Shown here: piece by piece, positions 29,125-37,884 of the stretch | Numbering within the stretch: position 1 is the stretch's first letter | Layout of the letters: each line of letters starts with the position of its first letter | NCBI RefSeq assembly: GCF_000772945.1 | Contig: NZ_JPVN01000001.1 | Location: 124,001 to 188,000 of the forward strand | Direction: 5' to 3' | DNA length: 64,000 nt | Origin: Ureibacillus manganicus DSM 26584 | GTDB lineage: Bacteria > Bacillota > Bacilli > Bacillales_A > Planococcaceae | Made by a program: the position numbers and the translations under genes | The notes under the pieces: generated by a model | What the model was told of the DNA's origin: nothing | Databases searched by the model: none | Seen by the model: the letters and a program-made list of their open reading frames with translations, nothing else

Positions 29125-30023
29125 ATTTTCTCAACTCTTTTCCCCTCTTCAGCTTTTAATAAATAATATAAGTTAGTAAGTGTAGGTAACTTGATTTCTT
29201 TTTTAGATGCTTTCCTAATGATGGCTCCTGCAATTGTCTCTATTTCAGTTGGCCTCTCATTTAAAATATCCGCTAACATTGAAGATGTATTTGTTGCAGT
29301 TTTTTCACACAAGGATTTCACATCATCAAATGAGAACTTGGCCATTTCTTTCGGGAAAGCATTTTTTAATTCGACATACATTTGTTTTAGTATTTGTAAA
29401 GTAGCTTCTTGTTCAATTAAATATCCGTTCTTCACCTTTAAAATGGCCGTTAGTGGGTTGATAAAACAATTTAACAATGCTTTTTCAAAGAGCATTTGTT
29501 CAGCATTAGGGGCATACTCTAGTTCAAATTTCGGGTTTTTATTTTTTAAAAGTGTTGAAAACTGTTCTTTACTGCCGCGTTCAACTGCAATTTTAAGTAC
29601 TCCCGCACCTCTATGGATGACTGTATGATCATTTTCTTTTTGCGCTCCAAACTGGCAAGACCCAAATGCGATAGTGTTTTGCGGCAATGTTAATGCTTCT
29701 TCAAAGTGTGCTAACCCATTTTGCAAAAATAATAAAGGTATTTGTTTTGGCAACGAGTTTAATAGCGGATAAATGGATTGTAATTGTCCGTATTTTACAG
29801 CTACAATTACGATTGTATTAGCGTTCATAAGAGGAAGTTTTAGACTAGCAGTAATCGTTGAATGATGAATTGTCTGATCTAGATTAACGCGTTTAAGTCC
29901 ATGACGATTCAATTGTTCTGCTTGTTGTGATCTTCTCGTAACTAATGTCACTTGATGATCCATAGACAAGAAACTTGCCACTAACATTCCAATAGCCCCA
30001 GCTCCGATGACTACAACTTTCAC
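29121..30023 (-). CDS. panE: 2-dehydropantoate 2-reductase (PanE/YlbQ type)
   Basis: PanE reduces ketopantoate to pantoate with NADPH for coenzyme A synthesis. I take GTG 30023 as the start: GGAGG lies 7-8 nt upstream and the product begins MKVVVIGAGAIGMLVASFL, a complete dinucleotide-binding fold. The longer frame adds residues unlike the family. Further motifs are VAVKYGQL, LFLQNGLAH and the C-domain helix KALLNCFINPLTAILKVKNG. The protein has 300 residues. It is followed by the DUF3397-like gene and bshC. Confidence 0.9.
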   Translation of the reverse strand: MKVVVIGAGAIGMLVASFLSMDHQVTLVTRRSQQAEQLNRHGLKRVNLDQTIHHSTITASLKLPLMNANTIVIVAVKYGQLQSIYPLLNSLPKQIPLLFLQNGLAHFEEALTLPQNTIAFGSCQFGAQKENDHTVIHRGAGVLKIAVERGSKEQFSTLLKNKNPKFELEYAPNAEQMLFEKALLNCFINPLTAILKVKNGYLIEQEATLQILKQMYVELKNAFPKEMAKFSFDDVKSLCEKTATNTSSMLADILNERPTEIETIAGAIIRKASKKEIKLPTLTNLYYLLKAEEGKRVEKM

Positions 30024-30232
30024 AATATTACCTCCATTTACCACATGAAAAGGCCCACCTATTTGGTAGACCTTATAACTTTTAACAATATTATACTGGA
30101 TAAATAGCATGTTTACGAGCAGGTTATGCATTTTGTTTTGGTAGAATGAAGCTGCAACCTCTTAGACTAATTAACTCTCATTTGACTCGGCTCGATAATA
30201 TCATCAATGACCAATTCTAATTCAAGTTTGTA

Positions 30233-30261
30233 AAAGGTTAAAAAGGCTATTTAACTTTTTA
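30233..30261 (-). terminator. Probable terminator after ylbO
   Basis: AAAGGTTAAA and TTTAACTTTT form an AT-rich stem with a 7-nt loop, with T-runs on both sides. It lies about 65 nt past the ylbO stop in the 301-nt panE-ylbO gap, where I see nothing else. Confidence 0.55.
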
Positions 30262-30324
30262 ATTCTTTAATTTTTCTTATCGATTATTGCATTAAAATGT
30301 GTTTGATAGTTCAATTATTTGATA

Positions 30325-30708
30325 TTACTTTTGATGTTCAAGGAAATTTACACCTTGATTTAGCCATTTGATGAGTTTGTCATGTTCTGACTGTAACTCT
30401 CTATATTTAATTTCTAATTCGTTATATGCTTCAGTTAATTCATCAAAACTACTCAATGCTAGTTTTAGATGGCTTCGCATTAGTTGTTTTGGTCGTTTTC
30501 TAACACTGTTTAACATTTGACCATATTGAGTACGCAATGTTTTATTCCAACGGAAACCACATGCTTGTTTTGTACGATTTAGTACATTGGCTGCCTCAGC
30601 AAATGCCTCTAATTGTGTCTTACCATTTTGCACTGCTTGAATAACGATTTCTGCTAATTTCTCATCATCATCAGCAGTCCATTGATCTTTTCTTCTTTTC
30701 CCTTCCAC
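30325..30708 (-). CDS. ylbO: RsfA-family sporulation transcription regulator YlbO
   Basis: The family includes RsfA, a forespore-specific regulator of sigma-F genes in B. subtilis. The 127-residue protein has an N-terminal Myb/SANT-like domain (RRKDQWTADDDEKLAEIVIQ, with helix to NRTKQACGFRWNKTLR). A basic linker (RKRPKQLMRSH) and a C-terminal coiled coil (YNELEIKYRELQSEHDKLIK) follow. It sits between the enoyl-CoA hydratase gene and panE, matching ylbO. DNA binding is inferred from the domain; targets are unknown. Confidence 0.88.
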   Translation of the reverse strand: MEGKRRKDQWTADDDEKLAEIVIQAVQNGKTQLEAFAEAANVLNRTKQACGFRWNKTLRTQYGQMLNSVRKRPKQLMRSHLKLALSSFDELTEAYNELEIKYRELQSEHDKLIKWLNQGVNFLEHQK

Positions 30709-30791
30709 TTTCTATCACCTCACATTTTTTACTACTATATGCACATAATGAGATTAAATAGAATAGAAGTATTTATAAAAAATAGGTAGTA

Positions 30792-30813
30792 ACATTTTTT
30801 ACGTAAAAAATGT
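30792..30813. other. Perfect 22-bp palindrome
   Basis: ACATTTTTTAC and its exact complement form an uninterrupted 22-bp palindrome centred on ACGT. It lies between ylbO (start 30708) and the enoyl-CoA hydratase stop (30939). It could be an operator for ylbO or a terminator for the hydratase gene; the lack of a loop favours a protein site. Confidence 0.6.
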
Positions 30814-30938
30814 TTATATTATGAGATATATACGCAAATAAAAAGACGGCAACTTGAACTATCGTGTTCCGAATAGCATCTTTCTAATGTTATTACTAAA
30901 CTTTTCATCTAGAAAGGGCACAAAAACCATTTACAAAG

Positions 30939-31703
30939 CTATTTATTAGATTTATTTAAAAAGTTATTTACTGCTTCGTTATGAGCATCACTTTCCCATA
31001 GCTTTGCACAAAGTTTAATTTCTTCCATCACACGCTCAAACATATTTTTCTCTTTCCAGCTTCGAAGTTTCATTTCTTTATAGGCATGGTGTACGGAAGG
31101 ATGTATCTTTTTCATATTAACTATGAAATCTTCAAGAGCTTGTTCTTGCGAATGCTCGAATACTCTTGTTGCCCAACCGATTTCAAGTAATTTATCTGAA
31201 TCATACGTACTTGAATCTACTAACATTTTTAAAGCAAAATCTTGTTTTATCCCGCTTTCGATTAAGTATGTACCACCACCCCAACCGCTCGTAATTCCTA
31301 ATGTGCCTTGGATGAACCCACATTTCACACCACGTTTGACTAAACGGAAATCACAGGCTGTTGCAATCTCACAACCACCTCCTACAGCAGCACCATTAAC
31401 TAAAGCAATGGTCGGTACAGGCAACGTTGCAATATCATATAATATTTTTCCCATCTTACTTAACATTCCAAAGGCTTCTTGTTCGGTTTGTAACTTATGA
31501 AACTCTGATAAGTCTCCACCAGAACAAAAAGCCTTTTCACCTGTACCTGTTATTATTAAAAATCGAACATCGTTATGCTCGTTAATATAAGTAACAATTT
31601 CTTTAAATCCGTTCATAACTTCATCATTTATAGCATTTCTTTTATCTTCACGATCAATTGTAAAAGTTAAAACCCCATCTGTAAGATCAATTTTATATGT
31701 CAA
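30939..31703 (-). CDS. Enoyl-CoA hydratase/isomerase family protein
   Basis: This crotonase-fold protein of 254 residues should act on an acyl-CoA thioester; the substrate is not evident. The start is TTG 31703 with AAGGGG 8 nt upstream, giving MTYKIDLTDGVLTFTIDREDK. The oxyanion-hole motifs are FCSGGDLSEF and ALVNGAAVGGGCEIATACDF. In the second, the Glu of classical hydratases is placed differently (GTLGITSGWGGGTYL), which suggests a specialised activity. The gene stands alone between a repeat array upstream and ylbO. Confidence 0.85.
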   Translation of the reverse strand: MTYKIDLTDGVLTFTIDREDKRNAINDEVMNGFKEIVTYINEHNDVRFLIITGTGEKAFCSGGDLSEFHKLQTEQEAFGMLSKMGKILYDIATLPVPTIALVNGAAVGGGCEIATACDFRLVKRGVKCGFIQGTLGITSGWGGGTYLIESGIKQDFALKMLVDSSTYDSDKLLEIGWATRVFEHSQEQALEDFIVNMKKIHPSVHHAYKEMKLRSWKEKNMFERVMEEIKLCAKLWESDAHNEAVNNFLNKSNK

Positions 31704-31940
31704 AAGATCCAACCCCTTTTCTATTTTCATTTTCATAGTAAAACAGTCAAAATGTTTTGACAAGTATGGTTGGTGAAGATTGAACGCTGAGGACTAGTTT
31801 TAGTCGTACTAATTAGAAGGGGTTATTAGGTAGAGGTTCATAGAAAGAAATAAGTGGAATGGGATTTTTAGTGATTTGATTTGGGAAGGATTGGTTACAT
31901 GCTTGTTTCGGGATATCTTAGGATGATTTATCCGTTTTAG

Positions 31941-32250
31941 CGTCACGTAAGATCTGCTTTTGTGACAACTCAGGGTGATTTCTTCACCCTATTGTCACGT
32001 AAACTTGTTTTACTAGACATTTCAGGCTCGGATCTTCCCTTTACTGTCGCGTAAACTTGCTTTTCGTGACAACTCAGGCTCGTTTCTCCCCTTTACTGTC
32101 ACGTAAACTTGCTTTTCGTGACAACTCAGGCTCGTTTCTTCCCTTTACTGTCACGTAAACTTGCTTTTCGTGACAACTCAGGCTCGTTTCTTCCCTTTAC
32201 TGTCACGTAAACTTACTTTTCGTGACAACTCAGGCTCGTTTCTTCTTTGA
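31941..32250. repeat. 52-bp tandem repeat array 1 (six units)
   Basis: Units begin at 31941, 31993, 32045, 32097, 32149 and 32201, exactly 52 bp apart. Each starts with a 27-nt dyad: TGTCACG pairs with CGTGACA, there is one mismatch at position 8/20, then AAA/TTT and a 5-nt loop. A 25-nt spacer follows (ACTCAGGCTCGTTTCTTCCC and five more). Unit 2 has a different right arm (CTAGACATTTC) like array 2. The rest of 31704-32310 shows no gene. Confidence 0.95.
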
Positions 32251-32312
32251 GATGTCTTATAACTCCCAGGTTTTGAACATCAAGTGTTTCAAAACTACTC
32301 TTATAAATAGAA

Positions 32313-32355
32313 AAAAAGGCTAATAGAGAGCCATGGCCTCTCTATTAGCCTTTTT
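32313..32355. terminator. Bidirectional terminator after rpmF
   Basis: An 18-bp perfect stem (AAAAAGGCTAATAGAGAG with its complement) and the 7-nt loop CCATGGC. T-runs follow on both strands. It lies 30 nt past the rpmF stop and separates it from repeat array 1. Confidence 0.95.
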
Positions 32356-32384
32356 GTTTTTAGAGCTTTTTCGTACAAGCTCGA

Positions 32385-32558
32385 TTATTTGCTAACTACT
32401 TCTTTACCTTTGTAATGTCCGCAAGATTTGCAAACGTGGTGAGATAAAGTTGCTTCACCACAGTTTGGGCAAGCTACCATACCAGGTACAGATAATTTGA
32501 AATGCGTACGACGCTTTCTTTTAGCAGTTTTAGAAGTTCTTCTAAATGGTACAGCCAT
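32385..32558 (-). CDS. rpmF: Ribosomal protein L32
   Basis: This is a 57-residue L32 of the large ribosomal subunit. The start is ATG 32558 ([20 protein letters not shown]); the ATG three codons upstream adds residues not found in the family. Zinc-ligand cysteines are intact ([20 protein letters not shown]), so this is the zinc-binding form. It is 23 nt after ylbN, as in most bacteria. Confidence 0.98.
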   Translation of the reverse strand: MAVPFRRTSKTAKRKRRTHFKLSVPGMVACPNCGEATLSHHVCKSCGHYKGKEVVSK

Positions 32559-32581
32559 TATTGGCACCTCCTTACAGATAG

Positions 32582-33115
32582 TTATTCATCTGTTTGATCA
32601 AAATACTTAGCTAAATCAGCTAGTCTCGGATCTACTTTTGGTTCGTCACTTTCCTTTTGACGAGCAACATCTTCATCTGTTGAATAACTCCAGTTTTTAC
32701 CACCGTGCACTTGTCCTTCAGAACCTTCTTTAAACACTTGCATAGGTATTTCGAGAAGAACTAACTCCTCTAAAACTGGTTTTAAATCGATAACTTCTCC
32801 ATCAACATAATGGATATCTTCATCGTCACTTCCTCGGAGTTCCGGGTCAATCCAACTAAAGACTTCAACCGTATCAACGTTTATAGGAAATTCAACATCC
32901 TCCCACGTTCTAGAACAGGGTAATGTTAATGTTGCAGTCATGGTAAACTGACAAGTCATTTGCGATGCACCGAATGTACAGTGCCCTTTTACATGTACAG
33001 GTGAAATATGGCGAATCTCACTGTTTCGCTTTTTTACTTCCTCTAACTGTACGTTTGTATCAATAGGCATCCCTTTTTGGCGATACTTTGATAATTCATG
33101 AATAGACCATTTCAT
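32582..33115 (-). CDS. ylbN: YceD-family protein YlbN (DUF177)
   Basis: DUF177/YceD proteins are encoded before rpmF across bacteria and are implicated in 23S rRNA or L32-related ribosome biogenesis. The 177-residue protein shows the family stretch [24 protein letters not shown] (read as [19 protein letters not shown]) and the late motif [24 protein letters not shown] 33115 follows a very strong sigma-A promoter (33145-33173). Divergent from tmcAL. Confidence 0.92.
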   Translation of the reverse strand: MKWSIHELSKYRQKGMPIDTNVQLEEVKKRNSEIRHISPVHVKGHCTFGASQMTCQFTMTATLTLPCSRTWEDVEFPINVDTVEVFSWIDPELRGSDDEDIHYVDGEVIDLKPVLEELVLLEIPMQVFKEGSEGQVHGGKNWSYSTDEDVARQKESDEPKVDPRLADLAKYFDQTDE

Positions 33116-33144
33116 TCATTCATCACCTCGAGACAACAATGTTG

Positions 33145-33173
33145 ATTATATAATGTGAAAATATAGATGTCAA
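33145..33173 (-). promoter_or_regulatory. Consensus sigma-A promoter of ylbN-rpmF
   Basis: On the minus strand TTGACA (33173-33168) and TATAAT (33150-33145) are both perfect and 17 bp apart. This fits strong growth-rate expression of a ribosomal protein operon. Confidence 0.9.
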
Positions 33174-33182
33174 GTTATTTTC

Positions 33183-33212
33183 TTGTCACCACTATAAAAC
33201 CTATACTATAAT
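33183..33212 (+). promoter_or_regulatory. Sigma-A promoter of tmcAL (ylbM)
   Basis: TTGTCA (33183-33188) and a perfect TATAAT (33207-33212) are 18 bp apart, about 35 nt upstream of the tmcAL start. Back-to-back with the ylbN promoter. Confidence 0.75.
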
Positions 33213-33246
33213 TTGGATAATCCAAAAGCTAGGAGTGCAAATACTT

Positions 33247-34455
33247 ATGAAAGCAGTCGGCGTAGTCGTAGAATATAACCCTTTTCACAACGGTCATCAC
33301 TATCATATCAAACAATCTAAAAAGAAAACAGATGCAGATGTTGTTGTTGCAGTAATGAGCGGACATTTTCTTCAAAGAGGAGAACCAGCTCTTGTAGACA
33401 AATGGCACCGGGCAAGAATGGCGCTTCTATCAGGAGTTGATATCGTCATTGAATTACCATATGCATTTGCTACAAGTAAAGCTGAACAGTTTGCAAAAGG
33501 TGCAATTCAACTACTAACTGCCATGAAATGTGAAACATTTGCTTTTGGTAGCGAAGATGGAAATATCGAACCTTTTAACAATACTTACTCTCTACTTCAC
33601 GACTATCGAACGGAATATGAAGAACTTATTAAATATTTTGTTACAAAAGGCAATAGCTATCCAAAAAGTTTATTTGAAGCATATGAACAACTTAAACAAA
33701 AAAGACCTCAATTATACATTGATTTATCACAACCAAATAATATTTTAGGCTATCATTATATTGAAGCGGTTCATAAAATAAATAGCTCTATAAAACCTGT
33801 CACTATTCAAAGAATACAAGCAGGTTTCCATGATGACATTAGCTTGGATTCCACTATTGCAAGTGCAACAGGTATAAGAAAAGCCTTATTTGAAGATGGT
33901 GAATTAAAAAGGATCAACGACTATGTACCAAATACTTCTTTTGAACAATTAATACAATGGGAAAAATCACATCGTCAATTTGTCCATTGGGAAGCTTTTT
34001 GGCCACTTCTGCGTTATACGATTTCCAGGTACTTGCCGAAAGATTTAACCCAATTTGCAGATGTTTCAGAAGGTATTGAGTTTGCTCTAGTGAAATATGC
34101 AAAAGTTAGTAACTCATTTACAGAATTTATGAATCATATTAAATCGAAACGCTACACATGGACAAGACTTCAGCGTATGTTAACTCATATTTTTACTGGA
34201 GTCACAAAAGAACAATTACACAAATTCGATTCGCCCACTTATATTCGTTTATTAGGGATGACAGGAATAGGACAACAATATCTAGGGGAAAAGAAAAAAG
34301 AGTTTGACTTACCACTTATTAGTCGTGTTGCTCAAACAAAAGATGAATTACTACAAATTGATCTACGTACAACCGAGATTTACGCGCAAGGAATTCAATT
34401 ATTTTCAAACAAAAAAATAGACGGAGATTTTCAAACTCCGCCTATCCGAATTTAA
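33247..34455 (+). CDS. tmcAL: tRNA(Met) cytidine acetate ligase TmcAL (YlbM)
   Basis: TmcAL makes N4-acetylcytidine at the wobble base of elongator tRNA-Met, using acetate and ATP. The start is ATG 33247 (MKAVGVVVEYNPFHNGHHYH); an in-frame GTG four codons upstream lies too close to the AGGAG. The nucleotidyltransferase HxGH motif is FHNGHHYH. Further motifs are VVAVMSGHFLQRGEPALVDK, ELPYAFATSKAEQFAKGAI and the C-terminal RLLGMTGIGQQYL. The length of 402 residues is normal. It is one of few plus-strand genes and converges with ylbL, with only 4 nt between stops. Confidence 0.94.
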   Translation: MKAVGVVVEYNPFHNGHHYHIKQSKKKTDADVVVAVMSGHFLQRGEPALVDKWHRARMALLSGVDIVIELPYAFATSKAEQFAKGAIQLLTAMKCETFAFGSEDGNIEPFNNTYSLLHDYRTEYEELIKYFVTKGNSYPKSLFEAYEQLKQKRPQLYIDLSQPNNILGYHYIEAVHKINSSIKPVTIQRIQAGFHDDISLDSTIASATGIRKALFEDGELKRINDYVPNTSFEQLIQWEKSHRQFVHWEAFWPLLRYTISRYLPKDLTQFADVSEGIEFALVKYAKVSNSFTEFMNHIKSKRYTWTRLQRMLTHIFTGVTKEQLHKFDSPTYIRLLGMTGIGQQYLGEKKKEFDLPLISRVAQTKDELLQIDLRTTEIYAQGIQLFSNKKIDGDFQTPPIRI

Positions 34456-34459
34456 CAAC

Positions 34460-35503
34460 TTATTTTTCAGGAAGATCTTCTAAAAATTTTAGTGCATCAT
34501 CAATTGTTTTTACAGGTACGATTTTCATAGTCGTACCTATTTTTTCTGCGGTGATGACTGCAGCTTCATAATTTGATTTAATATCTGGGTTAAGTTCTCT
34601 CATGGAATCAGTAATCTCATCATCTGGAGCGAAGAAAATTTCAATGCCATCTTCGTGAGCTGCAACTACTTTTTTCTCAACGCCACCAATTCGTCCTACC
34701 GTACCATCTTCATTCATTTCCCCTGTTCCTGCGACTAAGTGCCCTTTTGTTAAATCTTCGTCTAACAACTGGTTTAGTACTTCTAAAGTGAACATGAGAC
34801 CTGCTGATGGCCCACCAATCTCCTGTGCATCAACATTTACAAAGGGTTCTGTTTTAATGGATTTACTTTGTGAATAGGTAATGCCAATCCCAATTCGTTT
34901 TGGATCGCTTTTGGGAATTTCTTTTAATGTTAGTGTTCGATCTATTAATTCACCATCTCGATTGAGCACTAAATGAACTTGTTCATTTTCTTTCTTAGCT
35001 TTTAGTAATTCTGTTAATTCCTCAGCTTTATGAATAAATTGACCATCTATTTCTACAATCTCATCTCCTGGTTCAATTTCCCCATCAGCAGCACCCCCCG
35101 ATAGGACATTCAATACAGTAATCCCATTGTAGGTCACCGTAAAAGGTAGCTGTGCTCTTTGAAATGCAATAAATAGGGCATTAAATTGTGAATCAGTCAT
35201 AAGCTTTAATTGACGAACATTGTACTCATTCTCATCTTCTTCTTCGTGTCTAACATCATTTATTTTCATAATATCTTGATATTCGTTGAAATAAGCAAGA
35301 GCATATGTAAGTGGTGTCGCTTGGAACATCGCTACCGTCATTAAGTGAAAGGTTCCCTGATCATCAATATCTCCATCTTGCACAGTAACAAATCTACTTA
35401 CATCATAGGCGCTTCCTGGTTTCATAACATAATACTCTAATCGATAAAAGCATAAGATTAACACGATAACAAAAATTATTATAGAACTAATAATCTTTTT
35501 CAA
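34460..35503 (-). CDS. ylbL: PDZ and Lon-like (S16) membrane protease YlbL
   Basis: YlbL-family proteases have an N-terminal membrane span, a PDZ domain and a Lon-type serine/lysine protease domain facing outward. The start is probably TTG 35503 (MKKIISSIIIFVIVLILC), with AGGAGG 11 nt upstream; the GTG at 35515 overlaps that site. The PDZ core is NVLSGGAADGEIEPGDEIVEIDG (read as GGAADGEIEPGDEIVEIDG). The catalytic Ser is in EIGGPSAGLMFTLEV and the Lys in GGVEKKVVAAHEDG. In B. subtilis YlbL contributes to degradation of a division inhibitor. The length is 347 residues. Confidence 0.92.
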   Translation of the reverse strand: MKKIISSIIIFVIVLILCFYRLEYYVMKPGSAYDVSRFVTVQDGDIDDQGTFHLMTVAMFQATPLTYALAYFNEYQDIMKINDVRHEEEDENEYNVRQLKLMTDSQFNALFIAFQRAQLPFTVTYNGITVLNVLSGGAADGEIEPGDEIVEIDGQFIHKAEELTELLKAKKENEQVHLVLNRDGELIDRTLTLKEIPKSDPKRIGIGITYSQSKSIKTEPFVNVDAQEIGGPSAGLMFTLEVLNQLLDEDLTKGHLVAGTGEMNEDGTVGRIGGVEKKVVAAHEDGIEIFFAPDDEITDSMRELNPDIKSNYEAAVITAEKIGTTMKIVPVKTIDDALKFLEDLPEK

Positions 35504-35825
35504 ATTCCAAAGCACCTCCTAGTTCCGATGCAAGACTAAAAAATTTAGCTAATGCATATATTAGTTTATCATTCCTTTTAACTTCATTCAGTTCAAGTCC
35601 CCACACTAATTTCGGGACAAACTCCATACATTTTTTAAGTAGTTGAATGAAGAAAAACCACCTGGCAGAAATCTGTTGTTTTTTAAATATATGAGTTTAG
35701 CTGAAGATATACGAACCTTACCTAACCAGACTATTATCACTATTGTTATGTACAGGCTAAGCAATAAACAATCAGGTATTCTAATACGCTTTGGTGTTTT
35801 TGATTTGGACAAAATATGAAAAGAG

Positions 35826-36740
35826 TTGGTGTATATTCCTCTAGTATATTTATTTATTTGTATTACCCTAATTATTTTACTATTATTATTTCCTGGTGTG
35901 GCACATGAAGGTACTGATTTAGGTGTAAATTTATTTATGGAAGCTTTGTTTCCTTACCTTCTACCATACTTAATACTAACACAATGGTTTATTCGTTTAA
36001 CGCCGAATCGCAGGCATACATCTTCAAGATTACAATTATATTTAAAAACTTATGGCATCAGTGCTTTAGGTGGATTTCCTACAGGTGCAGCAACAATTGC
36101 CTTTTTAAAAAAAAGCAAACAAATATCCGCTAAAGAAGCAAACGGCCTTTTAAGTATTTGTCATAGTCCAAGCCCCTTATTCGTCATTGGGTTCGTAGGG
36201 TATGACCTATTAAATGATACCATGTTTAGTTGGCGCTTTTTAATTTTATACCATGTTGTATCATTAATTATATTGTTTTTTTTCTATCGAAGTTCAAAAA
36301 AAGAACATTTCGACTTTACTATGGTTACATCTGAAAAAATACCAAAACCACAAAATCCATTTATCAGTAGTATAAAAGATAGTGTACCAACAGTCTTAGT
36401 CGTCGGATCAACATTAGTATTTTTTACGACAATCTATACCGTTGTCATGCATACGATTTCGACATTTATACCTACTATACATAATAGCTTAATACTTTTA
36501 ACCGCAGCATCTCTTGAGATGACGAACGGTCTTCAAATTGCTTCACAGCTTTTCACAAGCGAATCTACGATACTATATTTACTTCTTGCGGCATTTTTAA
36601 CGTCACAAAGTCTTAGCATTCATATGCAAGTCGCAGTTCTCGCAAAAACGGAAAGGATTTCATTAAGACCTTACGTTGCACTTCGATTCCTGTTAACATT
36701 ATTAATTCCTGCATTATATTATGTTTTATTTTTATTATAA
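35826..36740 (+). CDS. ylbJ: YlbJ-like sporulation membrane protein, short form
   Basis: YlbJ is a multi-span protein needed for spore cortex formation in B. subtilis. The 304 residues resemble it along the whole length: an N-terminal span followed by FMEALFPYLLPYLILT, GISALGGFPTGAATIAFLKK, ICHSPSPLFVIGFVGYD and LTSQSLSIHMQVAVLAKTE. It is about 100 residues shorter than the B. subtilis protein, mainly in the middle. The start is uncertain: an in-frame stop at 35817 leaves only TTG 35826 or GTG 35829, with AAAAGAG directly before them. Function is inferred. Confidence 0.8.
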   Translation: MVYIPLVYLFICITLIILLLLFPGVAHEGTDLGVNLFMEALFPYLLPYLILTQWFIRLTPNRRHTSSRLQLYLKTYGISALGGFPTGAATIAFLKKSKQISAKEANGLLSICHSPSPLFVIGFVGYDLLNDTMFSWRFLILYHVVSLIILFFFYRSSKKEHFDFTMVTSEKIPKPQNPFISSIKDSVPTVLVVGSTLVFFTTIYTVVMHTISTFIPTIHNSLILLTAASLEMTNGLQIASQLFTSESTILYLLLAAFLTSQSLSIHMQVAVLAKTERISLRPYVALRFLLTLLIPALYYVLFLL

Positions 36741-36800
36741 AAATTGACAAAGAGAAAAGAAATCGGCGAAAGTCTAAATATCTTCGTCGATTTCTTTTTT

Positions 36801-37866
<1,066 letters not shown>

Positions 37867-37884
37867 ATCTTTCACCACTTTTCG

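Noticed and set aside
35606-35812. Minus-strand ORF of 68 codons upstream of ylbJ
   Set aside because: TTG start without a ribosome-binding site, no family resemblance, and it does not look like a ylbK remnant.
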